From: DASXRA01 sp963737425 | GTDB lineage: Bacteria; Actinomycetota; Actinomycetes; Mycobacteriales; Jatrophihabitantaceae | Direction of reading: 5' to 3' | NCBI GenBank assembly: GCA_963737425.1 | Contig: CAVTSX010000008.1 | Span: 496,001-560,000, forward strand | DNA: 64,000 nt | Part shown: in pieces, positions 57,447 through 64,000 of the stretch | Numbering within the stretch: position 1 is the first letter of the stretch | How the letters are laid out: each line of letters begins with the position of its first letter | Made by a program: the position numbers and the translations under genes | The notes under the pieces: generated by a model | Told to the model about the DNA's origin: nothing | Database searches by the model: none | The model's input: only the letters and a program-made list of their open reading frames with translations

Positions 57447-59006
57447 ATGCGCGGTCGATGGGTTATTGGTGCGGCGCTCGCCGCACCCTCGCTGGTTTTT
57501 GCCTTGTGGCTGCGCCAGGGGTGGGGTGGCGTGTTCGCGACCCGGGTGGTCGATGACATCGGCCTGCTGGTCTTTGCCGTGTTCGCTGCGGTGTGCTGCG
57601 CGCTTGCGGCGCGGCGTTGTCGCGGCCGCCAGCGCGGTAGTTGGCTGGCGATGGCGGCCGGATTGGGGGCGTGGTCGCTCGGTGAGCTGATCTGGTGCTG
57701 TTACGAGCTGGTCGCGTCACGCGAAGCCCCGTTCCCTTCGCTGGCAGACGCCAGTTTCCTGCTGTTCCCGATCGGCGCCGGGATAGCGCTGCTGCTGTTC
57801 CCCGCCGGGCACAGCAGCCAATCCCGTGGCCGGCTGATCCTCGATGGCATCCTGGTGGCCGGTTCGTTGTTCGTGGTGTCGTGGGTCAGCGCATTGGGCA
57901 GTGTGTACCGGGCCGGAGGCGCCAGCCGCTTCACGTTCGCCGTCTCGCTGGCCTATCCGATCGCCGACCTGGTGATCATGACGATGACCATCATCGTGTT
58001 GGCCCGCGCGCAGACCGTGCACCGGGCCAGCCTGGGTTTGCTGGGCGCCGGAATCATGCTGATGGCCTTGGCCGACAGCGGCTTCGTCTACCTGGCCGCG
58101 ACCGGGGCCTACCACAGCGGAAGCCTGATCGATCTGGGCTGGCTGGCCGGGTTCGCCGTGCTCGGCCTGGCTGCGTTGTCCAGCACCCCGCACTCCCCGG
58201 GCGAGGAGGACCCGGTCCAGGTCCCCACCCGGACCAGGCTGTGGCTGCCGTACCTGCCGCTGCTGGTCGCCGGCACTGTCGGCGTGAGCCACGTGCTGCC
58301 TACTTTCAACTCCGGCCCACTGCCTGCGATCGCCTTGATCTTGGTCGCCACCCTGCTTGTCCGCCAGGTCATCGTGCTCACCGAGAACCGGCGCCTGCTA
58401 TTGGTCATCACCCGCCAGGCCCTCAGTGACCCGCTCACCGGACTGGCCAATCGTGCGCTGTTCACCGACCGGCTCGACCATGCTGTGCAGCGCCAGCGCC
58501 GTGAACTCACCCCCCTTGCGGTCTTGTGCCTGGACCTGGACCACTTCAAACAGGTCAACGACACCCTCGGCCACCCAGCCGGCGACGAACTGCTCATCCG
58601 CGTCGCCGAACGCCTCACCGGCTGCCTGCGCAGCACCGACACCGTCGCCCGCCTCGGCGGTGACGAGTTCGCCGTCCTCATCGAAGACGGCGCGGACAAC
58701 GCTCTGCTCGTAGCGCACAACGTCGCCGAGGCCTTCACCCCGGGCTTCGTTTTCGAGGGCCACCCGCTGACCGTCCGCGCCAGCATCGGACTGGCCACCG
58801 CAACCGCCGAAGCCCGCGACGTATCCAGCGAGACCCTGTTCAAGCAAGCCGACCTGGCCATGTATTCGGCCAAACGCGACCGCACCGGAGACGTCCACAT
58901 CTACACCCCCGCCCTCCAAGCTGTCGGACCCGCTCGCACCACACCGGAGCCGCCACCTGCGCAGGGGCGGGATCGCCGGCCCGCCTACCGCGGCCTCGCA
59001 AGCTGA
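57447..59006 (+). CDS. Membrane-anchored GGDEF diguanylate cyclase (519 aa)
   Basis: ATG 57447 (MRGRWVIGAALAAP) follows GGGAGGTGGCGGCC and is preferred over GTG 57381. Eight to ten membrane helices fill the first ~310 residues (e.g. LVFALWLRQGWGG, LVIMTMTIIVLAR, LGFAVLGLAALSS-like segments). The GGDEF domain starts at SDPLTGLANRALF; DLDHFKQVNDTLGHPAGDEL binds Mg-GTP; GGDEF is intact at 404-408, and an RSTD product-inhibition I-site lies five residues before it. No EAL domain. It should make c-di-GMP in response to a membrane cue. Confidence 0.9.
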   Translation: MRGRWVIGAALAAPSLVFALWLRQGWGGVFATRVVDDIGLLVFAVFAAVCCALAARRCRGRQRGSWLAMAAGLGAWSLGELIWCCYELVASREAPFPSLADASFLLFPIGAGIALLLFPAGHSSQSRGRLILDGILVAGSLFVVSWVSALGSVYRAGGASRFTFAVSLAYPIADLVIMTMTIIVLARAQTVHRASLGLLGAGIMLMALADSGFVYLAATGAYHSGSLIDLGWLAGFAVLGLAALSSTPHSPGEEDPVQVPTRTRLWLPYLPLLVAGTVGVSHVLPTFNSGPLPAIALILVATLLVRQVIVLTENRRLLLVITRQALSDPLTGLANRALFTDRLDHAVQRQRRELTPLAVLCLDLDHFKQVNDTLGHPAGDELLIRVAERLTGCLRSTDTVARLGGDEFAVLIEDGADNALLVAHNVAEAFTPGFVFEGHPLTVRASIGLATATAEARDVSSETLFKQADLAMYSAKRDRTGDVHIYTPALQAVGPARTTPEPPPAQGRDRRPAYRGLAS

Positions 59007-59048
59007 CCACCGTGTTGCAACGGTTCGTGCTCATACAACTGCGGAGTG

Positions 59049-59077
59049 TTCACAACTCATCACGGTGCGGATACGAT
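59049..59077 (+). promoter_or_regulatory. Sigma-70-type promoter of the 64-aa gene
   Basis: TTCACA (59049-59054), 17 nt, TACGAT (59072-59077). The -10 box ends 8 nt before ATG 59086, so the transcript should be leaderless or nearly so. Confidence 0.5.
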
Positions 59078-59085
59078 ACGCGATC

Positions 59086-59280
59086 ATGTCACGGATAGTG
59101 TTGATTCAGGCAATTGGACCGATGGCCGCGATCGTTGGTGAGCGCGAGATCCCTGATGAGTTCGAGGCCGTCGTTCCGGAGCTGAGCTATGACGTGAACG
59201 GTGAGCTGTTTCGAACGAAGTCAGTGAGGCGTCGCGAATGGGGGCTCCTCGTGCAGTTGGAGACGAAGTCCCTCGACTAG
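59086..59280 (+). CDS. Small hypothetical protein (64 aa)
   Basis: ATG 59086 (MSRIVLIQAIGPMAAIVGER) is chosen over an upstream GTG because a well-spaced promoter places transcription start next to it. The product is soluble, with a hydrophobic N-terminal strand and a mixed C-terminal part (FEAVVPELSYDVNGELFRTK, SVRRREWGLLVQLETKSLD). No family is recognised. No ribosome site, consistent with a leaderless message. Confidence 0.5.
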   Translation: MSRIVLIQAIGPMAAIVGEREIPDEFEAVVPELSYDVNGELFRTKSVRRREWGLLVQLETKSLD

Positions 59281-59410
59281 CGTCACCGGAGTGCGGACTC
59301 CCATTACGCGACTGTGCTCCGCCCGAACGGAACCCAGGAGATCGTCGCGGTAACCCGCCCCCCCGACCGCGCCACCCCCTTCTGGCCCGACAGCGGCCTA
59401 GCGTTGAGGC

Positions 59411-59845
59411 ATGGCGACGATCAGCGCAACGATTGACATCGAGGCCACGCTCGGCGACATCCTCGCGGTGATCGCCGACGTGCCGGCGTACCCGCAGTGG
59501 TCGGCGCTGCACAAATGGGCCTCGGTCGACAGCCGGTTCCCCGACGGTCGACCCATGCGCGTGAGCATGGGCGTTTCCGCCGTCGGACTGACGGACACCC
59601 AGGTGCTGGACTTCGAGTGGTCGACACACGGCGTCAGTTGGTCGCTGGTCAACCCCACGCTGCAGCAGAAGGACCAGCGCGGCAGCTACTCGATCACCGA
59701 GGGGGCCGGCGTATTGCACGTCGACTTCGAAATGCGCATCGACACGGCCATCCCGCTGCCGGGGCTGCTCGTTCGACAGGTCATGAAGAAAGCGGCCGCA
59801 GCAGGCACCGGCGGCCTCAAGCGGCGCGTGGAGTCACTGCACTGA
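59411..59845 (+). CDS. SRPBCC polyketide-cyclase-like protein (144 aa)
   Basis: The family pattern begins at the N-terminus: MATISATIDIEATLGDILAV, IADVPAYPQWSALHKWASVD. TDTQVLDFEWSTHGVSWSLV, then a pair of strands GSYSITEGAGVLHVDFEMRI and a long closing helix VRQVMKKAAAAGTGGLKRRV. In actinobacteria such START-like proteins bind lipids or aromatic polyketides. It is close to the acyl-CoA dehydrogenase/PKS locus that begins at 60118, but 272 nt away. Confidence 0.85.
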   Translation: MATISATIDIEATLGDILAVIADVPAYPQWSALHKWASVDSRFPDGRPMRVSMGVSAVGLTDTQVLDFEWSTHGVSWSLVNPTLQQKDQRGSYSITEGAGVLHVDFEMRIDTAIPLPGLLVRQVMKKAAAAGTGGLKRRVESLH

Positions 59846-60117
59846 CCCGGCCGGGTACGGCACCCGCGCGGCACAACGATTCACCCGCCCGGGCCTGACC
59901 TCGGCGACAGTTCCGAAGACGCAGGCTCGGCACCGATCGAGTGCATGCAGGCGGGCGCGGTCGGCGGGGTGTCGTGCAGTCGGCAGGCCGCTGGCGCTCG
60001 CTCAGGACGCCCTTCTCTCGAATGTCGGTCTTTTGCCTGTGCTCTCGGGACTAAGGACCCCTGCTTATTCGCCGGTATCGGACGAGGGTCAGTGCAAGGT
60101 CGGGGAAAGGTAGCCAA

Positions 60118-61815
60118 ATGGCAACGATGGGTCTACCAGTAGGCACGGCTGCGGCGGGCCTGGACGCCGACACACTTGTGATGATGCTCGAAGCGCTGCA
60201 CGACTTCGTCAGCCACGAGCTTCCGGACAGCCGCATGCTCGAGCTGGACCACGAGGATGTCTGCCCCGAGGATCTGGTGCGGGCGATGTGCGGCGAGCAG
60301 CTCGGGATTCAGCTTCTGTTCATCCCGGAGGAGTACGGGGGGATGGGGGGCGGCAGCTTCGACGTGTACCGGGTCTGCGAGCAGATGGCGCGCCTGGACA
60401 TCGGTGTTGCCACGAGCGTCCTCGCCACATTCCTCGGCAGCGATCCGCTGTTCGTGGGCGCGACGCCCGAGCAGAAGAGGCTATGGCTGACCCGCATCGC
60501 AGAGCAGGGCATCCTGTTCGCATACGGCGCGACCGAGCCCGAGGCAGGCAGTGACCTGGGAGCAATGCGCACGACTGCCGTGCCGGTCGTCGAGAACGAC
60601 AGAATCGTGGGATACCGCCTCAACGGACGCAAGCAATGGATCAGCAACGGCGGCATCGCCGACGCCTACACGATCCTCGCGCTCGCGCCCGGCGGCCCGT
60701 CATGGTTCGTGCTGGAACGCGGCGCCGAAGGGTTCACCCACAACAAACCCGAGGACAAGCACGGCATCCGGCTGTCGAATACCGCGGCGCTGTTCCTCGA
60801 CGACGTCTTCGTCCCGGTGGCCAACCTCGTCGGCGGCGTCGAAGGGCAGGGCCTTGTCCAGGCCCAGCAGGTCTTCGGCTACACGCGTCTCATGGTGGCA
60901 GCGTTCGGCCTGGGCGGTGGCTGGTCGGCCGTCGACCGCGCGATCGCGTATTCCGTCGAGCGCGTCCAGGCCGGTGCGCCGCTCTCGCAGAAGCAGGGTT
61001 ACACCCACAAGCTGATCGTTCCGCACGTCGTGCGGCTCGAGGCGGCGCGCGCCTCGATCGAGGAGACCGCGACGCGAATCGATCTCGGAGAGGGCGCCGA
61101 CGGCGCGCTGAACACCGAGGGCGCGATCGCCAAGTACTTCGCGACCGAGTCAGGCAATACGGCTGCGGACGCGGCGATCCAGGCGCACGGTGGCTACGGC
61201 TACACCCGTGACTACATCGTCGAGAAGATCAAGCGCGACGTGCGGATCACCACGATCTACGAGGGCACCTCGGAGATCATGGAGATGACGATCGCCCGCG
61301 ACCGGTGGCAGCAACATCTCAAGACGCGCGGCGAGTTCTACCGCGAGCGGGCTCGCGAGCTGGACGCGCTGCACGCGCGCCGTCCGGGCCTCGGCGCTGA
61401 CGCTGCGGCGCTCGCCACCTGGGCGCTGGCAGGTGTCCTCGAAGCGTGTCGGGTCGGCCGGCTCACCCGCAATCAGCACGTACTGCTCCGGCTCGGCGAG
61501 CTGATCGCGTGGGCCGAATGCGCTGCCAGCCTGGCTCGCCGGGCAGCAGCCGCCGCCGACGGTACCTTGCCGACAAAGGCGGACAACCGCTTCGCTGCGC
61601 CCGTCCTGGCGACGATCAGCCGGGTGTTCGCGCGTGAGGCCGCACAGACCGTCGCTGAGCACGGACTGCGCTGGGTGCGTGGAGCCGCTGCGCCTGGCAC
61701 CGATCTCAGCGATCTCGAGACGCAATTGCGGCTGGACGAGATCCGCGCCGCGCAAGAGGGACTGGTCGCCGACATGGATCGGGTGGCCGACGTCCTCTAT
61801 CACCGCACTTCCTGA
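60118..61815 (+). CDS. Acyl-CoA dehydrogenase family protein (565 aa)
   Basis: An AAAGG ribosome site precedes ATG 60118. ACAD domains run in order: N-terminal helical (LHDFVSHELPDSRMLELDHE), the flavin-binding middle domain (FAYGATEPEAGSDLGAMRTT, NGRKQWISNGGIADAYTILA) and the C-terminal helical domain with QAHGGYGYTRDYIVEKIKRD and the catalytic Glu382 in TTIYEGTSEIMEMTIARDRW. A further ~170-residue helical extension follows, longer than usual. It should oxidise an acyl-CoA or a carrier-bound acyl chain. Its stop lies 26 nt before a PUFA-type PKS, so it may desaturate or prepare the chain. Confidence 0.9.
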   Translation: MATMGLPVGTAAAGLDADTLVMMLEALHDFVSHELPDSRMLELDHEDVCPEDLVRAMCGEQLGIQLLFIPEEYGGMGGGSFDVYRVCEQMARLDIGVATSVLATFLGSDPLFVGATPEQKRLWLTRIAEQGILFAYGATEPEAGSDLGAMRTTAVPVVENDRIVGYRLNGRKQWISNGGIADAYTILALAPGGPSWFVLERGAEGFTHNKPEDKHGIRLSNTAALFLDDVFVPVANLVGGVEGQGLVQAQQVFGYTRLMVAAFGLGGGWSAVDRAIAYSVERVQAGAPLSQKQGYTHKLIVPHVVRLEAARASIEETATRIDLGEGADGALNTEGAIAKYFATESGNTAADAAIQAHGGYGYTRDYIVEKIKRDVRITTIYEGTSEIMEMTIARDRWQQHLKTRGEFYRERARELDALHARRPGLGADAAALATWALAGVLEACRVGRLTRNQHVLLRLGELIAWAECAASLARRAAAAADGTLPTKADNRFAAPVLATISRVFAREAAQTVAEHGLRWVRGAAAPGTDLSDLETQLRLDEIRAAQEGLVADMDRVADVLYHRTS

Positions 61816-61841
61816 TCGACCATTGCCCGCTGGAGGGCTTC

Positions 61842-64000
61842 ATGACCCAGCATCCGTTCGACCCCATTGCCATCGTCGGGCTCGCCGCGATCATGCCGGA
61901 CGCACCCAACGCAACCGCGTTCTGGGAGAACATCAAGGCCGGCCGATACAGCATCAGCGATGTCCCGCCGTTGCGGTGGGATCCTGATCTCTACTACGAC
62001 GCCGACCGAAACGCTCCCGACAAGACCTACTCGCGCATCGGCGGCTGGGTGCGCGAATTCCCATGGGACCCGATGGGATGGCGCTTACCGCTCCCACCAA
62101 AAGTGGCTGAGCAGATGGATGACGCGCAGAAGTGGGCGCTCTCCGCTGCGCGTTCCGCGCTGATCGACGCCGGTTGGCCGGACTGGGACGTGGATCCGGA
62201 GCAGGTCGCCGTCATCCTCGGCAACGCGATCGGTGGCGAGAAGCACTACGCCACGTGTATGCGCATCGTGCTGCCCGAGATGCTGCGCGAACTCGAGGCG
62301 GCGCCGTCGTTCGCGTCGTTGCCAGCGGACGTGCGGCAGACCATTGTCGACGAGGCCCGCAAGGGTTACCTCGCCAACTTCGTCGAGATCAACGAGGACA
62401 CCATGCCCGGCGAGCTCGCGAACGTCACGGCCGGCCGGATTGCCAACCTGTTCAACTTCCGCGGCCCGAACTTCACCACCGACGCAGCCTGCGCCTCCGG
62501 GCTGGCCGGCATGTGGTCGGCCGCTCAGGGCCTCGCCTCGCACCAGTACGACGTGGCCATCAGCGGCGGCGTCGACCGCAACATGGGCGTCACGTCGTTC
62601 GTGAAGTTCTGCAAGATCGGCGCACTGTCGGCCACCGGCACCAGGCCGTTCGATGCTGGCGCCGACGGTTTTGTCATGGGCGAGGGCGCCGCGATCTTCG
62701 TCATGAAGCGCCTGGCGGATGCCGAGCGTGCGGGCGATCGCATCTACGCCGTCCTGCTCGGGATGGCCGGGTCCAGCGACGGCAAGGGAAAGGGCATCAC
62801 TGCACCGAACCCGGCCGGCCAGCGACTGGCCATCGCGCACGCCTGGCAGCAGGCGGGCATCGATCCGGCAGCCGCATCGGCGGTCGAGGCGCACGGCACG
62901 TCGACCCGGGTGGGCGACGCCGCCGAACTGGAGAGCCTCACCAGCGTGTTCGGCCCCGCGGGTGCGGCGCCCGGCGCAATCGCACTCGGTTCGGTGAAAT
63001 CGAACATCGGCCACCTCAAGGCGGCAGCCGGTACCGCCGGTCTGTTGAAGATGGTGCTGAGCCTGCACGAGAAGGTTCTCGCGCCCAGCCTCAACTTCCG
63101 CGACCCGAATCCGAACGTCGACTGGGCCAGCTCGCCGTTCCGGGTCAATAGCGACCTGCGCGAGTGGCCGGTCCCTCCGGGCGGCGTCCGGCTGGGCGCG
63201 GTCAGCGCGTTCGGTTTCGGCGGCACGAACTTCCACGCGGTATTGGAGGAATACGTCCCGGGGCGGCATGCATCTCCGCAGCGGAGCTCGTTCGCGGGGG
63301 TGGAGCTGCCGAAGGCCGCCGTCGTGTCGGAGTCTGCCGCGTCGGGGCCGGACGGCCGCCGGGCGCTCGTGCTCGGGGGCGCATCGGACGACGATGTCGT
63401 AGCGCAGCTCGAGCGTGTGCGCACCGACGCCCTCGCCGGACACATCCCGGAGCGGGCTGATCTCGATCCGGCCCTCGGTGGCGCGGCGTCGCGGCTGGCG
63501 ATCGACTACGCCGACGCCGCGGAGCTCGCGACGAAGGCCGACAAGGCGCTGAAGGCGTTCGCCGCCGGGAATCCGGCGATATGGCGGCTGCTGAAATCCC
63601 AAGGTGTCTTCCTGGGACACGGTCCGGCGCCCAAGGTCGCGTTCCTCTACACCGGGCAGGGTTCGCAGTACGTCAACATGCTCAAGCCGCTGCGCGAGTC
63701 GGAGCCGATCGTCAGGGACACGTTCGCGGAGGCGGACGAGATCATGGCGCCGCTCCTGGGTCAGCCGCTGTCGTCGTACGTCTTCAGCGACAGCGATGAC
63801 CCGGAGACGGTCGCCCGCCTCGATCGTCAGCTCCTGCAGACCGAGATCACGCAGCCCGCGGTGCTCACCTGCGACATCGCGCTGACCCGGATGCTGGCCG
63901 CGCACGGCGTGCGGCCGGACATGGTCATGGGCCACAGCCTCGGCGAGTACGGCGCGCTGGTGGCAGCCGGCGCCCTGGACTTCTCGGCGGCTCTCGAGGC
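61842..64000 (+). CDS. PUFA-synthase-like type I polyketide synthase, partial (KS-AT; continues beyond the right edge)
   Basis: ATG 61842 follows GGAGGGCTTC and the frame stays open to 64000, so the 3' end is missing. The ketosynthase (about 1-465) starts FDPIAIVGLAAIMPDAPNAT and has the full Cys-His-His triad: Cys217 in TDAACASGLAG, His351 in EAHGTSTRVGD and His391 in SNIGHLKAAAG. The DAACASGL form and CKIGALSATGTRPFDAGADG are closest to PfaA-like synthases. After a linker the acyltransferase begins near residue 599 (FLYTGQGSQYVNM) with nucleophile Ser699 in GHSLGEYGAL. It should load and elongate an acyl chain; later domains are not seen. Confidence 0.9.
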   Translation, partial: MTQHPFDPIAIVGLAAIMPDAPNATAFWENIKAGRYSISDVPPLRWDPDLYYDADRNAPDKTYSRIGGWVREFPWDPMGWRLPLPPKVAEQMDDAQKWALSAARSALIDAGWPDWDVDPEQVAVILGNAIGGEKHYATCMRIVLPEMLRELEAAPSFASLPADVRQTIVDEARKGYLANFVEINEDTMPGELANVTAGRIANLFNFRGPNFTTDAACASGLAGMWSAAQGLASHQYDVAISGGVDRNMGVTSFVKFCKIGALSATGTRPFDAGADGFVMGEGAAIFVMKRLADAERAGDRIYAVLLGMAGSSDGKGKGITAPNPAGQRLAIAHAWQQAGIDPAAASAVEAHGTSTRVGDAAELESLTSVFGPAGAAPGAIALGSVKSNIGHLKAAAGTAGLLKMVLSLHEKVLAPSLNFRDPNPNVDWASSPFRVNSDLREWPVPPGGVRLGAVSAFGFGGTNFHAVLEEYVPGRHASPQRSSFAGVELPKAAVVSESAASGPDGRRALVLGGASDDDVVAQLERVRTDALAGHIPERADLDPALGGAASRLAIDYADAAELATKADKALKAFAAGNPAIWRLLKSQGVFLGHGPAPKVAFLYTGQGSQYVNMLKPLRESEPIVRDTFAEADEIMAPLLGQPLSSYVFSDSDDPETVARLDRQLLQTEITQPAVLTCDIALTRMLAAHGVRPDMVMGHSLGEYGALVAAGALDFSAALE

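Overview
The window is high-GC, gene-dense chromosomal DNA of an actinobacterium. Many starts are GTG, there are many 1-4 nt start/stop overlaps, several probable leaderless transcripts, a Kdp operon preceded by tiny membrane ORFs, MarR and ECF regulators in number, Tat and lipoprotein signals, and a DasR-type operator. I see no rRNA, tRNA, CRISPR array, integrase or insertion sequence. I cannot name the genus from the sequence alone.

Left arm (1-5400) is accessory in character. Three small minus-strand proteins of unknown, possibly immunity, function each follow a shared ~31-nt element. They are joined by a small membrane protein, a MazEF-type toxin-antitoxin pair, a GT1 glycosyltransferase and orphan membrane proteins. 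Region 5600-10800 holds a SnoaL-like protein divergent from an ECF sigma factor with a fused SnoaL domain, then TfoX, GNAT, CPBP protease, atypical SDR, and two small stress proteins (GlsB/YeaQ and CsbD). Region 10900-19600 holds an ABC exporter divergent from a MarR regulator with clear half-site operators, a hydrolase, a PNPOx-like protein, and an ECF sigma/anti-sigma/membrane protein operon divergent from a lipoprotein. Both of those divergent transcripts carry the same GAACC-N16-CGTA promoter. A quinone reductase/MarR pair follows.

Region 19600-36540 is a potassium and ion homeostasis island: kdpE, kdpD, kdpC, kdpB, kdpA, kdpF plus leader-type micro-ORFs, candidate KdpE boxes with 11-bp phasing, a CPA1 Na+/H+ antiporter gene interrupted by one in-frame TGA, a possible universal-stress-protein remnant, a stand-alone DUF4118 sensor without a kinase, and a Kup transporter. 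lysA with an unknown partner gene, and a duplicated ~126-bp leader-like sequence, lie within it.

Region 36600-47300 has a DesK-type two-component system flanked by DUF3995-like membrane proteins, a Tat-exported GH3 hexosaminidase behind a DasR-type operator, and a four-gene envelope operon (LVIVD-repeat protein, orphan ABC binding lipoprotein, CopC-CopD, lipoprotein) with no permease or ATPase. Region 47300-59850 has AsnA, a YciI protein, a second SnoaL/ECF-sigma pair, a minisatellite with palindromes, hydrolase, methyltransferase, MFS exporter, cyclase-family hydrolase, an ArsR-SRPBCC pair ending in a strong hairpin, a membrane GGDEF protein and a SRPBCC protein. The right edge (60118-64000) starts a lipid or polyketide locus: an acyl-CoA dehydrogenase followed by a PUFA-synthase-like type I polyketide synthase that runs out of the window.
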